From assembly GCF_000717745.1 (NCBI RefSeq), contig NZ_JOBH01000002.1, forward strand, positions 558,001 through 622,000: a stretch of 64,000 nt of DNA. Direction: 5' to 3'. The first letter of the stretch is position 1; each line of letters starts with the position of its first letter. Made by a program: the position numbers and the translations under genes. The notes under the pieces were generated by a model. It was not told where the DNA came from and did not search any database. It saw only the letters and a list, made by a program, of their open reading frames with translations. Shown piece by piece: positions 25,391 to 33,804 of this stretch. The stretch is from Streptomyces violens (lineage in GTDB: Bacteria > Actinomycetota > Actinomycetes > Streptomycetales > Streptomycetaceae).

Positions 25391-26542
25391 TCAGGTGCGG
25401 CGCCGCCACAGGATCACTGCGGCCGCCACCAGTGCTGCGCCTGCGGCCGTGGCTGTCCAGGGGAGCCAGGAACCGGCGCTGTTCGACGCGTGGCCGTCCG
25501 GGCCCGGGCCGAAGTAACGCTTCGTGTACGTGGCGCCAGCGTCGGCCACCGGCTTGGCGGGGGCGCCCTTCTTGATGGCCGCCGCGGGGTCGACCAGGCC
25601 CGCACCCAGTTCGTCGCTGCGGCCGGTGGCGGGGCTGTCCTGGGCGGTTTCGGTGAGCAGTCGCTTGATCTGTGCGGGGTTCAGGTCCGGGTGGGCCGCG
25701 CGTACCAGGGCGACCGCGCCCGAGACGTACGCGGCGGCGGCGCTCGTGCCCCAGCCCTCGTAGTACTTGCGGTCCGGGTTGGCGATGACGACGTCGACGC
25801 CGGGGCCGCTGACCGTGGCGTACCAGCGGCGGGTGGAGAAGCGGGCGCGGGTGCCGTAGCGGTCCACCGCGGTCACCGCGATCACGCCGGGGTAGGCCGC
25901 CGGGTAGGAGACGTGGTCGCCGTGCTGGCCGCCGTTGCCCGCGGAGGCGACGACCGGGACGCCCTTGCGCAGCGCGTACTGGACGGCGGCGTCCTCGCGC
26001 GGCTCCGGGTGGGCCGAGTCGCTGTCGTCGCCGAGGGAGAGGTTGATGACGTCGGCACCGTGGTCGACGGCCCAGCGGATGCCGTCGGCGAGGGCGTTGG
26101 CGCGCTCGGTGCGGGCCTTCTTCCGCTCCGGGTCCGCGTCTTCGAGGATCACGCGGACGGGGAGGATCTTCGCCTCGGGCGCGATGCCGAGCACGCCGTC
26201 GGACTGGCCGTGGCCGTGCCCGGCGATGATGCCGGACATCGCCGTGCCGTGGTCCGCCCAGGTCTTGTCGCCGCGCTCAGCCCCGAAGCCGATCAGGTCC
26301 TTGCCGGGGAGTACCTGGCCTTTGAGGTCGGGGTGGGTGGCGTCCACGCCGGTGTCGAGGACGGCGACGGTGATGCCGTCCCCCTTGGTGGTCCCCCAGG
26401 CGTCCTGGACATGCAGCGCGTCCAGGGCCCATTCCTGGGTGCGGATGCCGTCCGCCTGCGCGGGCGGGGCCGTGAGGGCCACCACGGCGGCGGTCAGGGC
26501 GACGGCGAGCGCACGGGGCGTGTGCCGAAAGGAGCGCGTCAT
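25391..26542 (-). CDS. Mycosin-like membrane-anchored subtilisin (S8A)
   Basis: A 383-residue secreted serine protease. A signal peptide (1-30, cleavage near PPAQA-DG) precedes the S8 domain. The catalytic triad is Asp63 (VLDTGVD), His98 (DHGTAMSG) and Ser267 (GWGTSAAAAYVSG), with oxyanion Asn203. A Gly/Pro-rich linker then leads to one C-terminal transmembrane helix (WTATAAGAALVAAAVILW) and RRRT. This is the MycP layout of type VII secretion, but no ecc or esx genes are nearby. The ATG overlaps the stop of the upstream gene (ATGA), so the two are coupled. Confidence 0.9.
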   Translation of the reverse strand: MTRSFRHTPRALAVALTAAVVALTAPPAQADGIRTQEWALDALHVQDAWGTTKGDGITVAVLDTGVDATHPDLKGQVLPGKDLIGFGAERGDKTWADHGTAMSGIIAGHGHGQSDGVLGIAPEAKILPVRVILEDADPERKKARTERANALADGIRWAVDHGADVINLSLGDDSDSAHPEPREDAAVQYALRKGVPVVASAGNGGQHGDHVSYPAAYPGVIAVTAVDRYGTRARFSTRRWYATVSGPGVDVVIANPDRKYYEGWGTSAAAAYVSGAVALVRAAHPDLNPAQIKRLLTETAQDSPATGRSDELGAGLVDPAAAIKKGAPAKPVADAGATYTKRYFGPGPDGHASNSAGSWLPWTATAAGAALVAAAVILWRRRT

Positions 26543-27765
26543 CCGTCCGCCTCCGTGGCCTTGGCCAGCTGGGTGCGGAAGGTGCGCTCGATGCCGTCCG
26601 CGACCCCGGCGGCGTCGTGGCCGAGCCCCGACTGGGCGGGCGCGGAGGTGGCGCCGGTACGGGTGGCCTCGTCGGCCGGCCGCGGATCGGGCACGGCGCG
26701 GCCGTCGGCGAAGCCGGAGACCGCGTACACGACGAAGGGCGCGTCGGGCAGCACCTGGACACTCCAGCTCGCGCGCTGGTCGGGCCCGAAGTCCGCGGCG
26801 GGCGTGCCGGGGGCGGTGTACGGGCGGGGCATCAGGTCGCGGCGGGCGGCCAGCCGCTCGGTGCTGAACCGCTTGTTCAGGGCGCGCATCCCGGCGAGGT
26901 CGGTCCTGGTGGTGACCACCCCGACGGTGATCACGCTGCTGTGGGTCGCGTCCACGTAGTCCGCGCGCAGCAGGCGCTTGCAGCCGGCCGGGGCCAGCGC
27001 CTTGGCCAGCAGCGGGTCGAACGCCTTGGTGCAGCCACTGTCGGGCGCGACCGCGATCCGGTGCCAGGTGCGGTCGGCGCCGCCCGGGCCGGCGGCCGTG
27101 CCGTGCAGGGTCCGCGGGAAGAGGGTGCGCACGGGGACGCTGTGCCACAGGTCGCGGGCGTCGGTGAACGCGGCGGCCGCGGCCTGGTCCCCGCTCGGCC
27201 CCCCGGCGAGCCAGCTGCCGGCCGCGGCCCCGCCGATGAGGCCGAGCCCGAGGACGAGGCAGGCAGCGGCGGCGGCCGTCCGCAGCCCGTGGCGGTGCGA
27301 CGTCGCGTCCACGGGGTGCCCGGCGAGGGTCTGTCCGGCGCGGGGCTGTCCGGGGACGGTCGGTGCCACGGCAGCCGGCGCGGGAGTCCCGAGCGGTCCC
27401 TTCTCCGGAGGCAGCGGCGTGCGCGCACCGGACGCGGCGCGCTGCTGCTGGGGGGACGTTTCCGCTGGGGGCGGTCCGGCCGGCCGCGCGGCCGCTGCGG
27501 CCTTCTTGGCCGGTGCCTTGGCGTCCTTCGCGCCGTGCCAGCTCGCCGCTCCCTGGGCGAGGTGGAAGGACGCGGTGTCCCGGTAGCCGGGCGGCGCCGG
27601 CCGGTTGGGCTTCGGCGGGACCGCGGGCCGGGGCGGGACGGCAGAGGTGTCCGGTACCGATTCCTCGTGGGCGGCGTCCGGGGCGGCCGCGGCCGGCCGG
27701 TACGGCGGTGGCGGAGGTATCGGAGGCAGGCGGCGCTGGCCGACATAGTTCGCTTCGGTGCTCAC
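26539..27765 (-). CDS. Proline-rich single-pass membrane protein, mycosin partner
   Basis: A 408-residue protein I cannot assign to a named family. Residues 1-155 are cytosolic, low-complexity and proline/alanine-rich (PPIPPPPPYRPAAAA). Residues about 160-187 form one transmembrane helix (TAAAAACLVLGLGLIGGAAAG). The extracytoplasmic part has two Cys (SGCTKAFDP, APAGCKRLLRAD) that could form a disulfide. GTG start with GAGGGGGAG upstream. It overlaps the mycosin gene by 4 bases, so it is probably the protease's substrate, anchor or regulator; this is inference from coupling only. Confidence 0.72.
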   Translation of the reverse strand: MSTEANYVGQRRLPPIPPPPPYRPAAAAPDAAHEESVPDTSAVPPRPAVPPKPNRPAPPGYRDTASFHLAQGAASWHGAKDAKAPAKKAAAAARPAGPPPAETSPQQQRAASGARTPLPPEKGPLGTPAPAAVAPTVPGQPRAGQTLAGHPVDATSHRHGLRTAAAAACLVLGLGLIGGAAAGSWLAGGPSGDQAAAAAFTDARDLWHSVPVRTLFPRTLHGTAAGPGGADRTWHRIAVAPDSGCTKAFDPLLAKALAPAGCKRLLRADYVDATHSSVITVGVVTTRTDLAGMRALNKRFSTERLAARRDLMPRPYTAPGTPAADFGPDQRASWSVQVLPDAPFVVYAVSGFADGRAVPDPRPADEATRTGATSAPAQSGLGHDAAGVADGIERTFRTQLAKATEADG

Positions 27766-27990
27766 CCGCGCTCCCCCTCGCGCAGTTCGGCCCCGTGCCC
27801 GGGCGGCGTGCGGGGCGGGACGGTATGGATCAGACCTGGTGCCGCGGGTCTGCGGGCCGCGGCCTGCGCCACTTTACGGGCTGTCGCGCCCCCGGCCGCA
27901 ACTCGTGTCCGGTACCGGTCGCCTTCGTGTGTCCGGTCTGTCGCGATCTCTCCCCTACCCTGCGGTAATGCGTTCTGGCAGGCTGCCGTC

Positions 27991-29205
27991 ATGCACCGGC
28001 TGACCTCCGAACCCCATGCCTTGGAGGCCCGTTACGACCGGGCCACCGCTCATCTCGACGCACCGCTCGCCGTCGTCGACCTCGCGGCGTTCGATGCCAA
28101 CGCCGCGGATCTGGTGCGGCGCGCGCACGGCAAGCCGGTGCGGGTGGCGAGCAAGTCCGTACGCTGCCGGGCCCTGCTGGAACGCGTGCTGGCCCGGGGC
28201 GGGTTCGCCGGGATCATGAGCTTCACGCTCGCGGAGTCGCTCTGGCTGGCCCGCTCCGGCTTCTCCGACGTGCTGCTGGCCTATCCGTCGGCGGACCGGG
28301 CCGCGTTCGCCGAGCTGGCGGGCGATCCGAAGCTGGCCGCGGCGGTGACGGTACTGGTCGACGACGTGGCACAACTCGAGTTGATCGACGCGGCGCGGGG
28401 CGGTGGCCGGGCGGAGATCCGGGTCTGTCTGGAGCTGGACACGTCCTTCCGGACGGGCGGCGGCCGGGTACGGGTGGGGGCGCGCCGCTCACCCCTGCGC
28501 GACCCCGCACAACTGGCTGAATTCGCGCGGCTGGTGGCGCGCCGCCCGGGCTTCAAGGTCGTCGGCCTGATGGCGTACGAGGGGCATGTGGCGGGCGTGG
28601 GGGACGCGGTGGCCGGGCGGCCGCTCTTCTCCCGTTCGGTGCGCGTCATGCAGGCCGCGGCGCGCAAGGAGCTGGCGCGGCGGCGCTGGGAGGCGGTGCG
28701 CGCCGTGCGGGCCGAGGCGCCGGACCTGGAGTTCGTCAACGGCGGCGGGACGGGCAGCGTGCAGCACACCGCGGCGGAGGCGGCGGTGACGGAGGTCGCG
28801 GCCGGCTCGGGGCTGTATGTGCCGCGGCTCTTCGACAACTTCCGTTCGTTCAGCGGGCGTCCGGCGGCGCTGTTCGCGATGCCGGTCGTACGGCGGCCGG
28901 GGCCCGGCGTGGTGACCGTACTGGGCGGCGGCTATCCCGCGTCCGGCGCGGCGGGACCGGACCGGCTGCCGGAGCCGTATCTGCCGGCGGGGCTGGCGTA
29001 CGACCCGCAGGAAGGGGCGGGCGAGGTGCAGACGCCGCTGCTGGGCGCGGCCGCCGACCGGCTGCGGGTCGGCGACAAGGTGTGGTTCCGGCACGCCAAG
29101 GCCGGTGAGCTGTGCGAGCGTTTCGACGCGCTGCGGCTGGTGGACGGGGACCGGGTGGTGGCGACCGTACCGACGTACCGGGGCGAGGGACAGACGTTTC
29201 TGTAG
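27991..29205 (+). CDS. PLP-dependent amino-acid enzyme, alanine-racemase fold (D-threonine aldolase/DSD1-like)
   Basis: A 404-residue fold-type III PLP enzyme. The N-terminal alanine-racemase barrel carries the PLP lysine in VRVASKSVRC (Lys55), and VGLMAYEGHVAGVGD and EFVNGGGTGSV form the phosphate side. The C-terminal domain has His and Cys in WFRHAKAGELCERFD, the metal pair of D-serine dehydratase/D-threonine aldolase relatives. It probably acts on a D-hydroxyamino acid. The ATG at 27991 has only a weak ribosome site. It stands alone, with a terminator shared with the convergent next gene. Confidence 0.82.
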   Translation: MHRLTSEPHALEARYDRATAHLDAPLAVVDLAAFDANAADLVRRAHGKPVRVASKSVRCRALLERVLARGGFAGIMSFTLAESLWLARSGFSDVLLAYPSADRAAFAELAGDPKLAAAVTVLVDDVAQLELIDAARGGGRAEIRVCLELDTSFRTGGGRVRVGARRSPLRDPAQLAEFARLVARRPGFKVVGLMAYEGHVAGVGDAVAGRPLFSRSVRVMQAAARKELARRRWEAVRAVRAEAPDLEFVNGGGTGSVQHTAAEAAVTEVAAGSGLYVPRLFDNFRSFSGRPAALFAMPVVRRPGPGVVTVLGGGYPASGAAGPDRLPEPYLPAGLAYDPQEGAGEVQTPLLGAAADRLRVGDKVWFRHAKAGELCERFDALRLVDGDRVVATVPTYRGEGQTFL

Positions 29206-29219
29206 GCGGGGCCATGGGA

Positions 29220-29247
29220 GTACGGGGCGGTGCGGGCCGCCCCGTAC
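29220..29247. terminator. Bidirectional terminator
   Basis: Perfect 11-bp stem GTACGGGGCGG (29220-29230) / CCGCCCCGTAC (29237-29247) with a 6-base loop, between convergent genes ending at 29205 and 29257. Confidence 0.75.
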
Positions 29248-29256
29248 GCCTACGCG

Positions 29257-30240
29257 TCACACCGTCGGCTTGATGCCTTCGAGGATCTTGTCCATGTCGG
29301 CGAGCGGCGGGGCCTGGCCGCCGACGTCGAAGTTGAAGCGCACGACGACCATCGAGCCGGAGCCGCTGGGCGAGGGGAAGGCGACGGACTGGGCGATGCC
29401 GTCCGGGCCCTTCTTGTTGGTGACCTTCCAGCGCACCAGGTAGCCCTTCTGGCCCGCGACGGTCACCTTCTCCGACTTCAGCTCCTCGTGGTTCTCGATG
29501 CCGCCGTAGTAGTCCTTGTCGCCGTACGGGCCCTTGCCGTAGGTCGCCTCGATGTTCTTCTCGATGTCGGCCTTGGCGATGCCCTCGGCGGTGGTCTCGG
29601 AGAAGCCGGCCGCGGTCTCGGACAGGACCTTGCCGCGCAGGCACTGCTTGCTGTCCGCGCCCTTGCAGTAGTACGGACCGATGTACATGTCGATGTCGTT
29701 GCCGAACTCTTCCTTGCGCCAGCCGTCCAGGACCGGGATGGCGATGCTGTTCAGCGCGTCGACGAGGGTGTCCTCGTCGTCGGTGGGGGCCGGCTCGGGC
29801 GCCGCTGAGGTGGTGGCGGGCCCGGGCGACGGGGTCTTCTTCGCGGTCGCCGTCGGCTTGGGATCGGGCTGCGGCTCGTCGCCGCCGCCGAGCGTGACAG
29901 CGAGGACGATGCCGGCGGCGGCCACGACGGCCACGGCACCGGCGATCGCGGCGATCATCGGGCCGCGCTTCCTGCCGCCGCCCTGACCGGGGCCGCCGGG
30001 CTGCGGACCACCGGGCTGCGCCGGCCCGAACGCGCCCGGCGCACCCTGCGGGTACTGCTGCGCCTGCTGCGGGTACCCGTAGGCGCCGGGCGTGCCCTGC
30101 TGCGGATAGCCGTACGCCGCCGGGGCGGCCCCGGCCGCGCGGGTGTGCTCGGTCCACGCCGAGCCGTCCCACCAGCGTTCGGGCGCGGGACCGTTGCCTG
30201 TGTGCCCCGGGTCTGGATACCAGCCCGGCGGTGTCGTCAT
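29257..30240 (-). CDS. DUF2510 single-pass membrane protein
   Basis: A 327-residue protein. It opens with a DUF2510 motif (PPGWYPDPGHTGNGPAPERWWDG), followed by a Gly/Pro/Gln/Tyr-rich cytosolic linker with AYGYPQQ repeats. A transmembrane helix follows (MIAAIAGAVAVVAAAGIVLAV), then a Pro/Thr/Ser stalk and an extracytoplasmic domain of about 170 residues with two Cys (YYCKGADSKQCLRG). The ATG at 30240 is chosen because DUF2510 starts there. Function unknown. The domain order is typical of streptomycete surface proteins of this class. Confidence 0.8.
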   Translation of the reverse strand: MTTPPGWYPDPGHTGNGPAPERWWDGSAWTEHTRAAGAAPAAYGYPQQGTPGAYGYPQQAQQYPQGAPGAFGPAQPGGPQPGGPGQGGGRKRGPMIAAIAGAVAVVAAAGIVLAVTLGGGDEPQPDPKPTATAKKTPSPGPATTSAAPEPAPTDDEDTLVDALNSIAIPVLDGWRKEEFGNDIDMYIGPYYCKGADSKQCLRGKVLSETAAGFSETTAEGIAKADIEKNIEATYGKGPYGDKDYYGGIENHEELKSEKVTVAGQKGYLVRWKVTNKKGPDGIAQSVAFPSPSGSGSMVVVRFNFDVGGQAPPLADMDKILEGIKPTV

Positions 30241-30268
30241 GCTCACGCCGGACACTGTATGGCCGGAA

Positions 30269-31543
30269 TCAGCCGCCGTACACACGGTCCCGCTGGTCGG
30301 GCACCACGCTGCCGTCGGCGCGGCGCACCGGCCCCTGGTCGCCGTCCGGCTCGGCGTACGCCGAGGTGGCGCAGGGGTACGTCCCGGACTTGCGCGGCAG
30401 CGGCTCGATGAACATGGGGTTGACCAGCCATCGCCCGTCGGCGTTGTCGTAGGCGCGGCACATGAGTTCGGGCTTGTTGCGGTTGATCGCGAGGTGCCCC
30501 GCGGTCGCGTCGTCGACGAAGGTGACGTCGGTCTCGGCGTCCCCGGCGCCGAAGGCGATCCGGTGCGCCCGGTCCTGCTTCTTCCAGGCGTCGGCGCCCT
30601 TGACGTGGAAGATCTCCTGGTTGATCCAGCAACGCTTGCCGTCCATGTACGTCAGCGCCTCGCCACCGCCGTCGGGCACGTCGCCGCAGCCCTCGACGTC
30701 GTAGGCCAGCTTGCCGTCCTCGACGAGGTTGCGGATGCCGATGGTGTGCGCGCGGTCGAAGCCGGCGCCGCCCGCCCAGGCGTCGACGATCGGCTCCATG
30801 GAGGCGGAGATGACGTACACGTCGAAGCCGGCCTTGCGCAGCGTGCGGATGAGGTCCCGCTGCTGCTCGTAGTAGCGCACGTAACCGGCCATCTTGTGGG
30901 TGCCGACGGTCTGTTCGCGGCCGATGGGCGCGGCGAGGTTCTCTGCGCGGGCCTGCCGGGCGTACGAGGTGAGGGTGGCCGGCTTCAGTCCGGCGAAGAG
31001 CTGGGTGAGCCAGACGTACTCGGGGACGGTGCGGCGGTGGTTCCACTCGCCCTCGAAGGCGGGCTTGCCGTCGGAGGTCTCGGCGGTGTTGTAGATGTCG
31101 AGGATCTCGTCGGTGCAGCCGGTGTCCTCGGAGGTGGGCAGGGGCTCGCCGGCGGGCACGTCGGTTCCGCAGGCTTCGGTGAGCGCCCGGTCGGCGGCGG
31201 CGGTCAGCCACTTGTTGGTGGCGCGCCAGTCCGCGGGCCGGAGGAGCTTGTCGTGCTTGAGGGTCCAGGCGAGGGTGGCCTCGGAGATGTCGTTCTTGAC
31301 GATGGTGTTGTCCCAGTCGAACGCCGCGACCGGGCGCTGACCGGAACGGCCGGAGCAGCTCCCCCGCTCGTCGATCATCTCCTGCAGCTGCTCGCGGTTG
31401 TCGCCGTACCACTTCGGGCTCTTCGACAACTGCGGGCAGCTGCCGGGGGCGGCGGCCGGGGCCGCGGTTGCGGGGACGGCGGCCGCCAGGCCCGCGGTGA
31501 CGGCCAGGGCCAGGACGGTGGCGACGGTGTGCCGGTTTCGCAT
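30269..31543 (-). CDS. Secreted HAD-family phosphatase (phosphorylcholine-phosphatase-like)
   Basis: A 424-residue exported protein: signal peptide 1-29 (TVATVLALAVTAGLAAAVPATA), then a HAD hydrolase with the nucleophile motif AAFDWDNTIVKND (Asp76, Asp78, Thr80), motif II VYVISASMEPIVD and motif IV FGAGDAETDVTFVDD. The C-terminal part is Cys-bearing and surface-type. The overall pattern resembles the secreted phosphorylcholine/phosphoserine phosphatase group. The ATG at 31543 has CGGAGA upstream. It lies after a strong terminator, so it is transcribed separately from the SDR operon. Confidence 0.82.
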   Translation of the reverse strand: MRNRHTVATVLALAVTAGLAAAVPATAAPAAAPGSCPQLSKSPKWYGDNREQLQEMIDERGSCSGRSGQRPVAAFDWDNTIVKNDISEATLAWTLKHDKLLRPADWRATNKWLTAAADRALTEACGTDVPAGEPLPTSEDTGCTDEILDIYNTAETSDGKPAFEGEWNHRRTVPEYVWLTQLFAGLKPATLTSYARQARAENLAAPIGREQTVGTHKMAGYVRYYEQQRDLIRTLRKAGFDVYVISASMEPIVDAWAGGAGFDRAHTIGIRNLVEDGKLAYDVEGCGDVPDGGGEALTYMDGKRCWINQEIFHVKGADAWKKQDRAHRIAFGAGDAETDVTFVDDATAGHLAINRNKPELMCRAYDNADGRWLVNPMFIEPLPRKSGTYPCATSAYAEPDGDQGPVRRADGSVVPDQRDRVYGG

Positions 31544-31573
31544 GTGATCTCCGGATTCAGGCGACAGTAACGA

Positions 31574-31607
31574 CGGGACCGGCGGCACGCGCGTGCCGCC
31601 GGTCCCG
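31574..31607 (-). terminator. Terminator of GS-ALDH-SDR operon
   Basis: A 34-bp perfect self-complementary sequence: CGGGACCGGCGGCACGC (31574-31590) followed directly by its inverse complement (31591-31607). It lies 28 bases past the SDR stop. Confidence 0.75.
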
Positions 31608-31634
31608 GTCGGTCTCGGACCCTACCTGTGGCGC

Positions 31635-32420
31635 TTACACCGGAGTGACATACGCCCCCGCGATGCCGCCGTCCACGAGGAATTCGGATGCGTTGACGAA
31701 GGACGAGTCGTCGCTGGCGAGGAAGGCGACCGCGGCGGCCATCTCCTCGGGCTCGGCGAACCGGCCCACCGGTACGTGCACCAGACGGCGCGCCGCGCGC
31801 TCCGGGTCCTTGGCGAACAGCTCCTTGAGGAGCGGGGTGTTGACGGGCCCGGGGCAGAGCGCGTTCACCCGGATGCCCTCGCGGGCGAACTGCACGCCCA
31901 GCTCCCGGGACATCGACAGCACGCCGCCCTTGGAGGCGGTGTAGCTGATCTGGGAGGTGGCGGCGCCCATGACGGCGACGAAGGAGGCGGTGTTGATGAT
32001 GGAGCCCCTGCCCTGGCGCTGCATGTACGGGAGGGCGTACTTGCAGCACAGGTAGACCGAGGTGAGGTTGACCTCCTGGACCCGCTTCCAGGCGTCCAGT
32101 CCGGTGGTGAGGATGGAGTCGTCGTCGGGCGGCGAGATGCCGGCGTTGTTGAAGGCGACGTCGACCGAACCGTAGGTGTCGTACGCGGTCTTGAACAGCG
32201 CCTCGACCTGGCCCTCGTCGGTGACGTCGACCTGGACGAAGAGGCCGCCGACCTCGGCCGCGGCGGCCTTGCCCGCGGTCTCGTCGATGTCGGCGCAGAC
32301 CACGTTGGCGCCTTCGGAGGCCAGCCGGCGGGCGGTGGCCAGGCCGATGCCGCTGCCGGCACCGGTGATCACGGCGGTACGGCCGACGAGCCGGCGGCAC
32401 ACGGGGGTCTGGTCGGTCAT
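31635..32420 (-). CDS. Short-chain dehydrogenase/reductase
   Basis: A 261-residue classical SDR. The NAD(P) loop TGAGSGIG begins at residue 19, followed by NNAG (91-94) and the catalytic Ser146, Tyr160 (SYTASK) and Lys164. The C-terminus ends FLVDGGIAGAY. It is the last gene of a three-gene operon after the glutamine-synthetase-like ligase and the aldehyde dehydrogenase, one base after the latter's stop. In context it may oxidise or reduce an alcohol/aldehyde intermediate of the gamma-glutamylated amine. Confidence 0.87.
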   Translation of the reverse strand: MTDQTPVCRRLVGRTAVITGAGSGIGLATARRLASEGANVVCADIDETAGKAAAAEVGGLFVQVDVTDEGQVEALFKTAYDTYGSVDVAFNNAGISPPDDDSILTTGLDAWKRVQEVNLTSVYLCCKYALPYMQRQGRGSIINTASFVAVMGAATSQISYTASKGGVLSMSRELGVQFAREGIRVNALCPGPVNTPLLKELFAKDPERAARRLVHVPVGRFAEPEEMAAAVAFLASDDSSFVNASEFLVDGGIAGAYVTPV

Positions 32421-32421
32421 G

Positions 32422-33804
32422 TCACTGCTCCTCGGTGCTGATGAACACGTTCTTGGTCTCGGTGAAGACGGCGAGCGCGTCGGGGCCCAGCTCCCGGCCG
32501 AGGCCGGACTGCTTGTAGCCGCCGAACGGGGTCCAGTAGCGGACGCTGCTGTGCGAGTTGACGGAGAGGTTCCCGGCGGCGACGGCGCCGGAGACGCGCA
32601 GCGCGCGGCCGACGTCGCGGGTCCAGATCGAGCCGGAGAGGCCGTAGTCGGTGGCGTTGGCGAGCCGGACGGCCTCGGCCTCGTCCTCGAAGGGCAGCAC
32701 GACGGCGACGGGGCCGAAGATCTCCTCGGTGGCCGCGCGGTCCTCGGGCCGTCCCTCCAGGACGGTCGCGGGGTACCAGAAGCCCTTGCCCTCGGGTGCC
32801 TCGCCGCGGAAGGCGACCGGGGCGCCGTCGGGGACGTAGGACCGTACGCGGTCGCGCTGGGCCGCGGAGATCAGCGGGCCCATGCCGGTGGCGGGGTCGG
32901 CCGGGTCGCCGACGGTGACGGCCTTGACCGCGGGCTCCAGCAGCTCCAGGAAGCGGTCGTACACGGACCGCTGGACGAGGATGCGGCTGCGGGCGCAGCA
33001 GTCCTGGCCGGTGTTGTCGAGGAAGGAGCCGGGCGCGGCGGCCGCGGCCTTCTCGATGTCGGCGTCCGCGAAGATGATGTTGGGGCTCTTGCCGCCGAGT
33101 TCGAGGGTCACCCGCTTCACCCCGGCGGCGCACTGGGCCATGATCTGCTTGCCGACCCCGGTGGAGCCGGTGAAGACGACCTTGGCGACGCCGGGGTGCT
33201 CGACCAGCGCACTGCCCACGACGGGCCCGGCGCCGGGGAGTACCTGGAACAGGCCCTCGGGGAGGCCCGCCGCGAGGCCCAGTTCGGCGAGGCGCAGCGC
33301 GGTGAGCGGGGTGGTCTCGGCGGGCTTGAGGAGGACGGCGTTGCCCGCGGCGAGGGCGGGCGCGGTGCCCCAGGCGGCGATGGGCATCGGGAAGTTCCAC
33401 GGCGCGATGACGGCGACGACGCCGAGCGGTTCGTGGAGCGTGATGTTCAGGCCGCCGGCGACGGGGATCTGCGCGCCGGTCAGCCGCTCGATGCCGCCGG
33501 CCGCGTATTCGAGCAGGTCACGGGCGTTGCCGGCCTCCCAGCGCGCGTTGCCGACCGGGTGGCCGGCCTCCCGTACCTCCAGTTGGGCGAGCTCTTCGAG
33601 GTGGGTGTCGACGGTGCCGGCGAAGCGGCGCAGCAGCCGGGCACGGTCGCCGGGCGCGAGCGCCGCCCACTGCGCCTGGGCCTTGGCGGCCCGGGCGACG
33701 GCGGCGTCGACCTCGGCGGGGGTGGTGGCCGGGACGGTCGCGATGACCTCTTCGGTGGCCGGGTTCAGGATCTGGTGCTCGGAAGGCAAGTGACTGGTCC
33801 TCAC
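32422..33804 (-). CDS. Aldehyde dehydrogenase (NAD(P)+)
   Basis: A 460-residue ALDH superfamily enzyme, full length. It has APWNFP with Asn137, the glycine motif FTGSTGVGK, the general base Glu235 in LELGGKSP, and the catalytic Cys269 in GQDCCARSR. GTG start overlapping the GS-like stop by 4 bases (GTGA), so it is translationally coupled. In a Puu-like route it would oxidise the gamma-glutamyl aldehyde formed from an aminoaldehyde or aminoalcohol; the substrate is inferred from neighbours. Confidence 0.9.
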   Translation of the reverse strand: MRTSHLPSEHQILNPATEEVIATVPATTPAEVDAAVARAAKAQAQWAALAPGDRARLLRRFAGTVDTHLEELAQLEVREAGHPVGNARWEAGNARDLLEYAAGGIERLTGAQIPVAGGLNITLHEPLGVVAVIAPWNFPMPIAAWGTAPALAAGNAVLLKPAETTPLTALRLAELGLAAGLPEGLFQVLPGAGPVVGSALVEHPGVAKVVFTGSTGVGKQIMAQCAAGVKRVTLELGGKSPNIIFADADIEKAAAAAPGSFLDNTGQDCCARSRILVQRSVYDRFLELLEPAVKAVTVGDPADPATGMGPLISAAQRDRVRSYVPDGAPVAFRGEAPEGKGFWYPATVLEGRPEDRAATEEIFGPVAVVLPFEDEAEAVRLANATDYGLSGSIWTRDVGRALRVSGAVAAGNLSVNSHSSVRYWTPFGGYKQSGLGRELGPDALAVFTETKNVFISTEEQ

